A stretch of 64,000 nucleotides of DNA, from contig NZ_NSGE01000009.1 in NCBI RefSeq assembly GCF_002294985.1, forward strand, positions 124,001 through 188,000, written 5' to 3'. Under the pieces are notes generated by a model. It did not search any database and was not told the DNA's origin. It worked only from the letters and a program-made list of their open reading frames with translations. The position numbers and the translations under genes are program-made. Source of the stretch: Mesorhizobium sp. WSM3862. GTDB lineage: Bacteria > Pseudomonadota > Alphaproteobacteria > Rhizobiales > Rhizobiaceae. Position 1 is the first letter of the stretch. Each line of letters starts with the position of its first letter. Below are positions 14,573 to 23,271 of this stretch, in pieces.

Positions 14573-17536
14573 ATGAAAAAAGGCGATCATCTTTTTCTTG
14601 TCGACGGCTCCGGCTACATTTTCCGCGCCTACCACGCGCTGCCGCCGCTCAACCGCAAATCCGACGGCCTGCCCACCAGCGCCGTGCTCGGCTTCTGCAA
14701 CATGGTATGGAAGCTGATGCAGGACGCCCGCAACACGAACGTGGGCATCGTGCCGACCCATTTTGCCGTCATCTTCGACTATTCGGCGAAGACCTTCCGC
14801 AGCGATCTTTATCCCGAATACAAGGCCAACCGCTCGGCGCCGCCGGAAGACCTGATCCCGCAATTCGGCCTGATCCGCCAGGCGACCGTGGCCTTCAACC
14901 TGCCCTGCATCGAGATGGAAGGCTTCGAGGCTGACGACATCATCGCGACCTATTGCCGGCTGGCCTGCGAGGTCGGCGCCGACACCACCATCATCTCCTC
15001 CGACAAGGACCTGATGCAATTGGTCGGCCCGACGGTCGGCATGTATGACCCGATGAAGGATCGCCAGATCGGCATTCCCGAGGTGATCGAGAAATGGGGC
15101 GTGCCGCCGGAAAAGATGATCGACCTGCAGGCGCTGACCGGCGACTCCGTCGACAACGTGCCCGGCGTGCCCGGCATCGGCCCGAAGACCGCGGCGCAAC
15201 TTCTGGAGCAGTTCGGAGATCTTGACGGCCTGCTGGCGCGCGCCGGCGAGATCAAGCAGGAAAAGCGGCGCGAATCGATCATCGCCAATGCCGACAAGGC
15301 GCGCATCTCTCGCGAGCTGGTGACGTTGAAGAACGACGTGCCGCTCAAGGAGGGGCTGGACGACCTTGTGCTGCATGCCCCGGACGGGCCGAAGCTGATC
15401 GGCTTCCTGAAGACGATGGAGTTCACCACGCTGACACGCCGCGTCGCGGAAGCGACTGCAACCGAGATCGGCGACGTCCAGGCTTCCAGTGTCATCATCG
15501 AGCGCGCCGACACCGCACATGGTCCCGATGTCGGCGCCGGCACGCCGACTGCCTCAAGACCGGCGGCGACGCCGAACGGCGCCGCGAAGCCTGCAGCACC
15601 GGTCAGGCCCCAGGATGCCCCACCGCAGGGCGATACGCCTTCCCTGCTCTCCGCGCTGCGGCTGGAGCAGGCGACGGCGCGCAAGATCGATCCCGCGGCC
15701 TATGTCGCCATACGCGATACGGCCGCGCTGAAGGCCTGGATCGCCGAAGCGAGGGAAACCGGCATCCTTGCCTTCGATGCCGAGACCTCTTCGTCCGATC
15801 CGATGCAGGCCGACTTGATCGGCCTGTCCATGGCGATCGCGCCGGGCCGCGCCGCCTACGTGCCGCTCGCCCACACGAGCGGCAATGGCGACCTGCTTGG
15901 CGGCGGCATGCTGGCGGACCAGGTCCCGGTCCGCGACGCGCTGGCTCTGCTCAAGCCCCTGCTCGAGGACCGGTCGGTCCTCAAGATCGTCCAGGACATG
16001 AAATACGACATCGTCGTGATGAGCCGGCATGGTATCGAGGTCGGCCCGTTCGACGACACAATGCTGATCTCCTACGTGCTCGACGCCGGCACATCCGGCG
16101 GGCATGACCTCGCCTCGCTGTCGGAGAAGTGGCTCGGCCATGCGCCAGGCACGAAGAAGGAGCTTGCCGGCTCGGGCAAGGGCGCGGTCGGCTTCGACCA
16201 GGTCGACATCGTGCGGGCGACCGCCTATGCCGGCGAGCAGGCCGATCTGGCGCTGCGGCTGTGGCAATTGCTGAAGCCGCGGCTCGCCGCCAAGGGTCTC
16301 GTCTCCGTCTATGAAAGGCTGGAGCGGCCGCTTGTGCCCGTGCTTGCCCGCATGGAGCAGCGCGGCATTTCGGTCGATCGCCAGATTCTCTCCAGACTGT
16401 CCGGTGAGCTGGCGCAAGGCGCCGCCCGCGCCGAGGAAGAGATCTATGGGATCGTCGGCGAGCGCATCAACATCGGCTCGCCGAAGCAGCTCGGCGACAT
16501 ATTGTTCGGCAAGATGGGGCTGCCGGGCGGCTCCAAGACCAAGACCGGCCAGTGGTCGACCTCGGCGCAGCTGCTGGAAGACCTCGCCGCCGAAGGCCAC
16601 GAGCTGCCGCGCAAGATCGTCGACTGGCGCCAGCTCACCAAGCTGAAATCGACCTATACCGACGCCTTGCCCGGCTTCATCAATGCCGACACCAACCGCG
16701 TCCACACTTCCTATGCGCTGGCCGCGACGACGACCGGTCGTCTGTCATCCTCCGATCCCAACCTGCAGAACATCCCGGTGCGCACCGCCGAAGGCCGCAA
16801 GATCAGGACCGCCTTCATCGCCGAAAAGGGCCACAAGCTGGTCTCGGCCGACTACAGCCAGATTGAATTGCGCGTGCTGGCCCATGTCGCCGAAATCCCG
16901 CAGCTCAAGCAGGCTTTTGCGGACGGCGCCGATATCCACGCCATCACCGCGTCCGAAATGTTCAACGTGCCGGTCGCAGGCATGCCTTCGGAAGTGCGGC
17001 GGCGTGCCAAGGCGATCAATTTCGGCATCATCTACGGCATCTCGGCCTTCGGTCTGGCGAACCAGCTGTCGATCCCGCGCGAGGAGGCGAGCGCCTACAT
17101 CAAGCGCTATTTCGAGCGCTTCCCGGGCATCCGCGACTATATCGAGGAAACCAAGGCCTATGCGCGCGAATACGGCTTCGTCGAAACGATCTTCGGCCGC
17201 CGCATCCACTATCCGGACATAAGGTCCTCCAACCCGTCGGTTCGCGCCTTCAACGAGCGCGCTTCGATCAATGCGAGGCTCCAGGGCACTGCGGCCGACA
17301 TCATCCGCCGCGCCATGGTGCACATGGAACAGGCGCTGGAGAAGGCGAAGCTGTCGGCCCGCATGCTCTTGCAGGTGCATGACGAGCTGATCTTCGAGAC
17401 GGTGGAAGCGGAAGTCGAAGCGACAATTCCCGTGGTGCGCCGCGTGATGGAGAACGCGCCGATGCCGGCGGTCTCGATGTCGGTGCCGCTGCATGTCGAT
17501 GCGCGGGCCGCCGACAACTGGGACGAGGCGCACTGA
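14573..17536 (+). CDS. polA: DNA polymerase I
   Basis: A 987-residue three-domain enzyme for Okazaki-fragment processing and repair. The 5'-3' exonuclease (about 1-300) shows FLVDGSGYIFRAYHALP and EADDIIATY. A Pro/Ala-rich linker lies near 320-360. The 3'-5' exonuclease keeps the acidic ExoI motif (FDAETSSSDP), so proofreading is probably retained. The polymerase domain has motif A (DYSQIELRVLAH), the O-helix (RRRAKAINFGIIYGIS) and motif C (QVHDELIFE). The ATG at 14573 (MKKGDHLFLVDGSG) fits the family; a longer frame from 14531 is unlikely. The small RNA lies upstream in the opposite direction. Confidence 0.96.
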   Translation: MKKGDHLFLVDGSGYIFRAYHALPPLNRKSDGLPTSAVLGFCNMVWKLMQDARNTNVGIVPTHFAVIFDYSAKTFRSDLYPEYKANRSAPPEDLIPQFGLIRQATVAFNLPCIEMEGFEADDIIATYCRLACEVGADTTIISSDKDLMQLVGPTVGMYDPMKDRQIGIPEVIEKWGVPPEKMIDLQALTGDSVDNVPGVPGIGPKTAAQLLEQFGDLDGLLARAGEIKQEKRRESIIANADKARISRELVTLKNDVPLKEGLDDLVLHAPDGPKLIGFLKTMEFTTLTRRVAEATATEIGDVQASSVIIERADTAHGPDVGAGTPTASRPAATPNGAAKPAAPVRPQDAPPQGDTPSLLSALRLEQATARKIDPAAYVAIRDTAALKAWIAEARETGILAFDAETSSSDPMQADLIGLSMAIAPGRAAYVPLAHTSGNGDLLGGGMLADQVPVRDALALLKPLLEDRSVLKIVQDMKYDIVVMSRHGIEVGPFDDTMLISYVLDAGTSGGHDLASLSEKWLGHAPGTKKELAGSGKGAVGFDQVDIVRATAYAGEQADLALRLWQLLKPRLAAKGLVSVYERLERPLVPVLARMEQRGISVDRQILSRLSGELAQGAARAEEEIYGIVGERINIGSPKQLGDILFGKMGLPGGSKTKTGQWSTSAQLLEDLAAEGHELPRKIVDWRQLTKLKSTYTDALPGFINADTNRVHTSYALAATTTGRLSSSDPNLQNIPVRTAEGRKIRTAFIAEKGHKLVSADYSQIELRVLAHVAEIPQLKQAFADGADIHAITASEMFNVPVAGMPSEVRRRAKAINFGIIYGISAFGLANQLSIPREEASAYIKRYFERFPGIRDYIEETKAYAREYGFVETIFGRRIHYPDIRSSNPSVRAFNERASINARLQGTAADIIRRAMVHMEQALEKAKLSARMLLQVHDELIFETVEAEVEATIPVVRRVMENAPMPAVSMSVPLHVDARAADNWDEAH

Positions 17537-17541
17537 TACCT

Positions 17542-17574
17542 TCGTCATCCTCGGGCTTGACCCGAGGATGACGA
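17542..17574. terminator. Perfect hairpin between convergent polA and zur
   Basis: A 14-bp perfect stem (17542-17555 with 17561-17574) around a 5-nt CTTGA loop. It lies between the stops of two convergent genes, so it can terminate both. The core (CATCCTCGGG..CCCGAGGATG) is also the core of the larger palindrome at 51504-51687, which suggests it derives from a dispersed repeat. Confidence 0.7.
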
Positions 17575-17583
17575 CTCGAGGGG

Positions 17584-17988
17584 CTAAGCCGCCTCAGCTC
17601 TACACTTCGCGCAAACCCCGCGAAACTCGATCACCGCCTTCTTGGCGGCGAAGCCGGTCGAGCGCACCCATTCGTCCAGCCGGTGGTCGACATCATGGTC
17701 GGACATTTCGGTTACCTGGCCGCAGCTGTCGCAGATGGCGAATGCGGTCATCGAATGACTGTGGTCGTGCGGCTCGGCGCAGGCGACGAAGGAGTTCAAG
17801 CTTTCGAGCCGGTGCACGAAGCCCGACTTCACCAGCGTGTCCAGCGCGCGGTAGACCTGCAGCGGCGCCCGGAACCCGCGCTCGCGCAGTTGGTCGAGCA
17901 GCATATAAGCGCTCAGCGGCCCGCTGGCGGCTTCGAGCTTCTCAAGCACGCACAGCTGGTTCTTGGTCAGCGCATCCCTTGCCGTCAT
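17584..17988 (-). CDS. zur: Fur-family regulator, Zur-like (zinc uptake repressor)
   Basis: A 134-residue Fur-type protein. An N-terminal winged helix includes LSAYMLLDQLRERG and PLQVYRALDTLVKSGFVHRLES. The dimer/metal domain has a His cluster (EPHDHSHSM), a CDSCG motif and a C-terminal CAKC motif, giving the two CxxC pairs of the structural zinc site. Length and His spacing fit Zur better than Fur or Irr. The ATG at 17988 has GGAGAC at 3-nt spacing; the longer upstream frame runs into the next gene's tail. No znuABC genes are nearby. It should repress zinc uptake genes when zinc is bound. Confidence 0.82.
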   Translation of the reverse strand: MTARDALTKNQLCVLEKLEAASGPLSAYMLLDQLRERGFRAPLQVYRALDTLVKSGFVHRLESLNSFVACAEPHDHSHSMTAFAICDSCGQVTEMSDHDVDHRLDEWVRSTGFAAKKAVIEFRGVCAKCRAEAA

Positions 17989-18113
17989 CTTGTCTCCGGT
18001 CGTCGCGTCGTTTCGCGTGCCGACTGCGCACGCGAACGGCCTTTGGTCCATGAGATAGCGACGAACGCGCATCTTTGCCACTGTTTCCGCAGCTGGCGGC
18101 CCGGCGCGGGCCA

Positions 18114-19160
18114 CTACTTGCGTGGCGGCCCCTTGCGCTCGGCGGAGGCCGCCCAAAGATTGATGTCGGCCTCGCGCGCATAGGTGTCGATCTCGGCAAG
18201 CTCGGCGTCGCTGAAGTCGAGCGCCTTGAGAGCGCCGACGCAATCCTCGACCTGTTCCGGCCGGCTGGCGCCGATCAGCGCCGTCGTCACGCGTCCTTTG
18301 CGCAGCACCCAGGCCAGCGCCATCTGCGCCAGCGTCTGGCCGCGCCGGCTAGCGATGGCGTTCAATGCCTTGATGTTGGTGACCGACTTATCGTTGATGA
18401 AGGCCGGACGCAGCGACTTGCCCTGGGATGCGCGGCTGCCTTCCGGAATGCCGCCGAGATATTTATCGGTCAACATGCCCTGCGCCAGCGGCGAGAACAC
18501 GATCGAGCCGATGCCGAGCCCTTCCAGCGTATCGAGCAGCCCGTCTTCCTCGACCCAGCGGTTGAGCATGGAATAGCTCGGCTGGTGGATCAGGCAGGGC
18601 GTGCCGAGCCGCCGCAGGATGTCGGCCGCCTCGCGGGTGCGCTGCGAATTGTAGGAGGAGATGCCGGCATAGAGCGCCTTGCCCGAGCGCACCGCATGGT
18701 CGAGCGCGCTCATCGTTTCTTCCAGCGGCGTCTCGGGATCGAAACGGTGGGAATAGAAGATATCGACATAATCGAGCCCCATCCGCTTGAGGCTCTGGTC
18801 GAGGCTCGCGAGCACGTATTTGCGGCTGCCCCATTCGCCGTAGGGGCCGGCCCACATCTCGTAGCCGGCCTTGGTCGAGATGATCAGCTCGTCACGATAG
18901 GCGGCGAAATCGGTGCGCAGGATCTCGCCAAAGGCGGTCTCGGCCGAGCCGGGCGGCGGGCCGTAATTGTTGGCGAGATCGAAATGCGTGATGCCGAGGT
19001 CGAAGGCCTTGCGCACGATCGCCTGCTTGGTCCTGTGCGGCGTGTCATTGCCGAAATTGTGCCACAGCCCGAGCGAGATGGCCGGCAGCTTGAGGCCGGA
19101 CCGTCCGCAGCGGTTGTAGATCATCTTCTCATAGCGATTCTCGGCGGCGACATAGGGCAT
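18114..19160 (-). CDS. mgrA: Aldo/keto reductase, YghZ/MgrA type (L-glyceraldehyde 3-phosphate reductase)
   Basis: A 348-residue member of the AKR14-like group. The N-terminus (MPYVAAENRYEKMIYNRCGR) and the GLWHNFGNDTP segment are diagnostic of YghZ. Catalytic residues appear in HFDLANNYGPPPGSAE (Asp, Tyr), ISTKAGYEMW (Lys) and IFYSHRFDPETP (His). The NADPH-binding tail has TALIGASRPEQVEDCV. These enzymes reduce methylglyoxal and L-glyceraldehyde 3-phosphate. The ATG at 19160 was chosen because the upstream extension runs into a hairpin repeat. It lies 107 bp downstream of the Gfo/Idh gene, with that hairpin between, so it may be separately expressed. Confidence 0.86.
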   Translation of the reverse strand: MPYVAAENRYEKMIYNRCGRSGLKLPAISLGLWHNFGNDTPHRTKQAIVRKAFDLGITHFDLANNYGPPPGSAETAFGEILRTDFAAYRDELIISTKAGYEMWAGPYGEWGSRKYVLASLDQSLKRMGLDYVDIFYSHRFDPETPLEETMSALDHAVRSGKALYAGISSYNSQRTREAADILRRLGTPCLIHQPSYSMLNRWVEEDGLLDTLEGLGIGSIVFSPLAQGMLTDKYLGGIPEGSRASQGKSLRPAFINDKSVTNIKALNAIASRRGQTLAQMALAWVLRKGRVTTALIGASRPEQVEDCVGALKALDFSDAELAEIDTYAREADINLWAASAERKGPPRK

Positions 19161-19231
19161 AGGGAATCCTTGGGAGAGGCGGCCGGGATCGCCGCTAAGT
19201 GACTTGAATCGATGCTCGCCCCGCACCTTTA

Positions 19232-19259
19232 CCCTCTCCCCGCCGAAACGGGGAGAGGG
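19232..19259. terminator. Hairpin after the Gfo/Idh gene (rhizobial intergenic palindrome)
   Basis: CCCTCTCCCC (19232-19241) pairs with GGGGAGAGGG (19250-19259) around an 8-nt loop, 8 bp beyond the Gfo/Idh stop. No T-run follows on the minus strand, so it is as likely a repeat element or mRNA-stabilising structure as a true terminator. Confidence 0.5.
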
Positions 19260-19267
19260 GTTGCCAC

Positions 19268-20410
19268 CTACTTTTTCTTCGCCAGCAGCGCCTTCGCTTC
19301 CTTGATGCCGAGCGCCGCCGGCCGCTCGCATGTCGTCTGCATGGCGACGAACTTGCCGCTTTCGCCGGAGCGCAGGACGCCGGTCATGACATCGACGGCA
19401 TGCAGCGCAAGCTCCATCGAGCAGCGGTGCGGCCGCCCTTCGCCGATCGCGATCGCCATGTCGGCAAGACCTGCCGTGCGGTAGTTGGCCATCATGCCTT
19501 GGCTGTGCATCTCATTGGGCACGCCGAACGGATGATCCCACTTGGGAAGCTTCTTCACCGGCTTGGTCGCATCGGTGAAGCGGACTTCGCCGCCGAAGAA
19601 ATTCGGGTCCGGCACAAAGACGGTGCCCGCCTCGCCGTAGAGCTCCATCGGCGCATGGCCGTGGCTCCACACGTCCCACGAGGTGTTGAGTGTCACCACC
19701 GCGCCATTCGCGAATTCCAGCAGCGCATGGATGGTGGTCGGCGTGTTGACCGGGATTTTTTCGCCCGCGCGCGGTTTGGAGCTGATGGTGCGCTCCTTGG
19801 CCGGCGTCGCCGCGAAAGCCGCGACCTGCTTCACCGGCCCGATCAGCTGGATCAGGTTGGTGACATAGTACGGGCCGATGTCGAGCACCGGACCGGCGCC
19901 CGGCTGGAAGAAGAAGTCGGGATTGGGGTGCCAGTGTTCCATGCCATGGCCCATCACATGGCAGGTGCCGCTGGTGATCTTGCCAAGCTTGCCGCTGTCG
20001 ATCAGATCGCGGGCCAGCTGATGCGCGCCGCCGAAAAACGTGTCGGGAGCCGAGCCGATGCGAAGCCCCTTCTTCTCCGCCCGCTTCTTGAGATCCAGTC
20101 CTTCCTTGACCGACAGCACGAAGGGCTTTTCCGAATAGACGTGCTTGCCAGCGTCGAGCACCGCCTTCGACACGTCATAGTGCACGGCCGGAATGGTGAG
20201 ATTAACGACGATATCGATGTCGTCATCTTTGAGAAGGTCGTTGACCGTCTCGGCGCGAAGCTTGAACTCCTTCGCCCGCATCTTCGCCGCGTCCATGTTG
20301 ATGTCCGCGCAGGCGCGCATCTCGATGCCGCGGAAGAGCGGCGCCAGCGAGAAATACGCCTTCGAGATGTTGCCGCAGCCGACGACGCCTACGCCAAGTT
20401 TGTTTGCCAT
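19268..20410 (-). CDS. Gfo/Idh/MocA family oxidoreductase
   Basis: A 380-residue NAD(P)-dependent dehydrogenase. The N-terminal Rossmann motif is VGVVGCGNISKAYF, with an HVYSEKPFVLSVKEG segment carrying the conserved E-K-P of the family. A C-terminal alpha/beta domain follows, with a DIGPYYVTNLIQLIGP motif that includes the catalytic Asp/His-region signature. Family members oxidise sugar ring carbons (often C3) or inositols. It lies 12 bp from the PF01261 isomerase gene and is downstream of the CUT1 transporter, so it probably acts on the imported sugar. The specific substrate is not deducible. Confidence 0.86.
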   Translation of the reverse strand: MANKLGVGVVGCGNISKAYFSLAPLFRGIEMRACADINMDAAKMRAKEFKLRAETVNDLLKDDDIDIVVNLTIPAVHYDVSKAVLDAGKHVYSEKPFVLSVKEGLDLKKRAEKKGLRIGSAPDTFFGGAHQLARDLIDSGKLGKITSGTCHVMGHGMEHWHPNPDFFFQPGAGPVLDIGPYYVTNLIQLIGPVKQVAAFAATPAKERTISSKPRAGEKIPVNTPTTIHALLEFANGAVVTLNTSWDVWSHGHAPMELYGEAGTVFVPDPNFFGGEVRFTDATKPVKKLPKWDHPFGVPNEMHSQGMMANYRTAGLADMAIAIGEGRPHRCSMELALHAVDVMTGVLRSGESGKFVAMQTTCERPAALGIKEAKALLAKKK

Positions 20411-20421
20411 GATGGTATGTC

Positions 20422-21168
20422 CTAGTAATTCTTGACGGATTGGATCGAGCGACGGGCGAAGCGCTCGATGTCGTTGGGGTTGTCCTGCTCCATGACGAAG
20501 TACTTCGTCGCGCTTTTCGCGCGCAACGCCTTGATCAGGCCGGCCCAGTCGGTGGTGCCGTGGCCGACATCCGACCAGCCGTCCTCGTCCAGCCCCTCCC
20601 CCGGCTTCGCCATATCCTTGACGTGGACGGCACTGATGCGCTTGCCGTGCTTTTCGATCCAGGGCAGCGGATCGGCGCCGCCGCGCACCACCCAGGCGAC
20701 GTCCATCTCCCAGCCGATGTCGGGCGCGGCGGACAGGATGTGCTCCTGCGGCAGCGAGCCGTCGACGAGCGGCTTGAACTCGAAATCATGGTTGTGCCAG
20801 GCAAAGCCGTAGCCGGCCTTCTTCGCGGTGTCGCCCACCTTGGCAAGCCGCTCGCCGAAGCCGCGCCAGCCGGCGCCATCGCCCGGCCGCGCATCGGGCA
20901 TGAGGTAGGGGCAGATGAGCAGCGAGATGCCGAGCACATCGGCAATCCTGCGCACGCCGTCGAAATCCTTCTCCAGCGCATCGATCGAGAAATGCCCGGT
21001 CGGCATGGCGAGCCCGTTCTTGTCGAGCTCGGCGCGGAAAGCCTTGGGATCGTCATAGACGCCGCCGAAACCTTCGACTTCTTTGTAGCCCAGTTCGCCG
21101 AGCATTTTCAGCACGCCGTCCCATGGCTGGAAGTTGCGGGCACTGTAAAGTTGGAATGACCAGTTCAT
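20422..21168 (-). CDS. Sugar phosphate isomerase/epimerase family (PF01261 TIM barrel)
   Basis: A 248-residue AP-endonuclease-2-like TIM barrel. Metal-binding positions appear in the segments AWHNHDFEFKPL (His), DIGWEMDVAWVVRGG (Glu/Asp), SAVHVKDMAKPG (His) and FVMEQDNP (Glu), the usual Glu-Asp-His-Glu set. PF01261 includes xylose/tagatose epimerases, IolE/IolI and, in recent work, 3-keto-glycoside lyases. The start is the ATG at 21168; a longer in-frame ORF overlaps the ATPase gene and is rejected. It lies directly upstream of the Gfo/Idh gene, a pairing repeated elsewhere in this window. Confidence 0.83.
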   Translation of the reverse strand: MNWSFQLYSARNFQPWDGVLKMLGELGYKEVEGFGGVYDDPKAFRAELDKNGLAMPTGHFSIDALEKDFDGVRRIADVLGISLLICPYLMPDARPGDGAGWRGFGERLAKVGDTAKKAGYGFAWHNHDFEFKPLVDGSLPQEHILSAAPDIGWEMDVAWVVRGGADPLPWIEKHGKRISAVHVKDMAKPGEGLDEDGWSDVGHGTTDWAGLIKALRAKSATKYFVMEQDNPNDIERFARRSIQSVKNY

Positions 21169-21217
21169 CTGTCTGTCCGTTCTGTTTGATGGTTCCGGGA
21201 GGTTGTGGTCTGGGAGG

Positions 21218-22330
21218 TTAAAGGCGACTGTCGGTCTCGGCGTCGAACAGCGAGGCGCGCGCCGGATCGAAGCCGATGCGGATCGCGTCGCCGCTGCGCA
21301 GCGTCTTGTCGGCTTCGACGCGGAAGGAGAGGATCTGGCCGCCGAGCTTCGTCCACACCAGCGTGTCGGAGCCCATCGGATCGACAATCTCGACAGTTGA
21401 CTCGGCGGTGAACGGCATGGCCCTCGCCGCTTCGCCAAAAGCGATATGCTCCGGTCGGATGCCGAACACGCAGGGCTTGGCGGCGCGCCCGCCTTCGTTG
21501 TCGAACTGATAACGGCCGAGCGGCACCGAAACACCGTCGGCCTTGAACACCGGCGCGTCGCTTGCTTCCAGGTGCCCCTTGATAAAATTCATCGCCGGCG
21601 AGCCGAGGAAGCCGGCGACGAAGCGGTTGACCGGGCGATTGTAGATCGTCTGGGGCGCATCGAGCTGCTGGATGACGCCGCCCTTCATCACCGCGATACG
21701 GTCGGCCAGCGTCATCGCCTCGATCTGGTCGTGGGTGACGTAGATCATCGTGTTCTGCAGCCTGCGGTGCAAAAGCTTGATCTCGACGCGCAATTCCGAC
21801 CGCAGCTTGGCGTCGAGGTTGGAGAGCGGCTCGTCGAACAGGAAGACGTCGACGTCGCGCACCAGTGCCCGCCCGATCGCCACGCGCTGCCGCTGGCCTC
21901 CGGAAAGCGCCGACGGCTTCCTCTGCAACAGCGGCTCGATCTGCAGGATCTCCGCCGCGCGCGCGATGCGTTTGGCGATCTCGTCCTTGGGCACGCCGGC
22001 GACGCGCAGGCCGAAGGAGAGGTTCTTCTCCACCGTCATCTGCGGGTAGAGGGCGTAGGACTGGAACACCATGCCGATGCCGCGATCCTTCGGCTCCTCC
22101 CAGGTGACATTCTTGCCCTTGATGAAGATGCGGCCCTCGGAGATGTCGAGCAGGCCGGCGATGCAGTTGAGCAAGGTCGACTTGCCGCAGCCGGATGGCC
22201 CGAGCAGCACGATGAACTCGCCCTCGGCTACGTCGAGATTGAGCGTCTTCAGCACCGACATGACGCCGAAATTCAGCGACAGGTCCTGGATCGAAACGCT
22301 GGGATTGGCGATCGCTGCTGCCATCATCAT
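21218..22330 (-). CDS. CUT1 sugar ABC transporter ATP-binding protein (UgpC/MsmK type)
   Basis: A 370-residue ATPase. Walker A is GPSGCGKST near 43-51, the Q-loop is GMVFQSYALYPQMTV, the ABC signature is LSGGQRQRVAIGRAL, Walker B is FLFDEPLSNLD, and the H-loop is YVTHDQ. A C-terminal TOBE/regulatory domain contains FGIRPEHIAF. The three ATG codons in tandem at 22322-22330 all allow a start; the first overlaps the stop of the permease gene (ATGA), which favours coupled translation. It energises the two permeases upstream in the operon. Confidence 0.9.
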   Translation of the reverse strand: MMMAAAIANPSVSIQDLSLNFGVMSVLKTLNLDVAEGEFIVLLGPSGCGKSTLLNCIAGLLDISEGRIFIKGKNVTWEEPKDRGIGMVFQSYALYPQMTVEKNLSFGLRVAGVPKDEIAKRIARAAEILQIEPLLQRKPSALSGGQRQRVAIGRALVRDVDVFLFDEPLSNLDAKLRSELRVEIKLLHRRLQNTMIYVTHDQIEAMTLADRIAVMKGGVIQQLDAPQTIYNRPVNRFVAGFLGSPAMNFIKGHLEASDAPVFKADGVSVPLGRYQFDNEGGRAAKPCVFGIRPEHIAFGEAARAMPFTAESTVEIVDPMGSDTLVWTKLGGQILSFRVEADKTLRSGDAIRIGFDPARASLFDAETDSRL

Positions 22331-23271
22331 CCTTTCACCGCGCCGGCGGCGATGCCGCGCACGAAGAGCTTGCCGGAAACGAAGTAGACGATGAGCGGCA
22401 CAAGGCCGGTCAGGATGGTTGCGGCCATGTTGACGTTGTACTCCTTCACGCCCTGTACCGAGTTGACGATGTTGTTGAGCTGCACCGTCATCGGATAGGT
22501 GTCGGGGCGGGTGTAGACGACGCCGAACAGGAAGTCGTTCCAGATGCCTGTCACCTGCAGGATGATGGCGACGACGAAGATCGGCAGCGACATCGGCAGC
22601 ATGATGCGTAGATAGATGCCCCAGAAACCGGCGCCGTCGACGCGCGCGGCGCGGAACAGTTCCTCCGGCATGGACGTGAAATAGTTGCGGAACAGGAGCG
22701 TCAGGATTGGCATGCCGAAGATCGAATGCACGATCACCAAGCCGGTCAGCGTGCCGTAGATGCCGATCTCGCGCAGGATGATGACGATCGGGTAGATCAT
22801 CACCTGATAGGGAATGAAGGCGCCGACGATCAGGATGATGAAGAAGGTGTCGGCGCCCTTGAAGCGCCAGTTGGCCAAGGCATAGCCGTTGACCGACGCG
22901 ATCGCGATCGACAGCAGAACCGACGGCACGGTGATGCGCACCGAGTTCCAGAAGCCGCGCGACAGCCCGTCGCAATTGAGCCCGGTGCAGGCCTGCGACC
23001 ACGCCTTGACCCACGGCTCGAAGGTGATCTCCAGCGGCGGCGAGAAGATGTTGCCGAGGCGGATTTCCGGCATGCCCTTCAGCGATGTGACGATCATCAC
23101 GTAGAGCGGCAGCAGGTAATAGAGCGCCACGACGATCAGCGTGCCGTAGAGGAAGATGTTGCGGCGCGAGAGCGCGTGCCGCGGCTTCGTTCCGCTCGGC
23201 CCCGATGCATCGCGCGACGAGGCTTCGCGCCGAAGAGCGTCACTGGACATGGAGGCAGCAGCTTCAGCCAT
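22327..23271 (-). CDS. CUT1 sugar ABC transporter permease (MalG type)
   Basis: A 314-residue membrane protein with six predicted spanning segments after a ~40-residue charged N-terminus. The EAA loop, which contacts the ATPase, is visible as PEELFRAARVDGAGFWGIYLRIMLPM. A loop with two cysteines (QACTGLNCDGLS) lies between the first and second spans; this is unusual and could form a periplasmic disulfide. Its start overlaps the MalF-type gene by 8 bp. Together with that protein it forms the channel of a disaccharide/monosaccharide importer. Confidence 0.9.
   Translation of the reverse strand: MAEAAASMSSDALRREASSRDASGPSGTKPRHALSRRNIFLYGTLIVVALYYLLPLYVMIVTSLKGMPEIRLGNIFSPPLEITFEPWVKAWSQACTGLNCDGLSRGFWNSVRITVPSVLLSIAIASVNGYALANWRFKGADTFFIILIVGAFIPYQVMIYPIVIILREIGIYGTLTGLVIVHSIFGMPILTLLFRNYFTSMPEELFRAARVDGAGFWGIYLRIMLPMSLPIFVVAIILQVTGIWNDFLFGVVYTRPDTYPMTVQLNNIVNSVQGVKEYNVNMAATILTGLVPLIVYFVSGKLFVRGIAAGAVKG

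Noticed and set aside
18114..19331. Longer aldo/keto reductase start (405 codons)
   Set aside because: The extra N-terminus is translated from the 19232-19259 hairpin and does not resemble the family, which starts MPYVAAENRY.
21218..23014. 598-codon ATPase frame reaching back into the permease gene
   Set aside because: The extension is out-of-frame permease sequence; the ATGATGATG at 22322-22330 overlapping the permease stop is the natural start.
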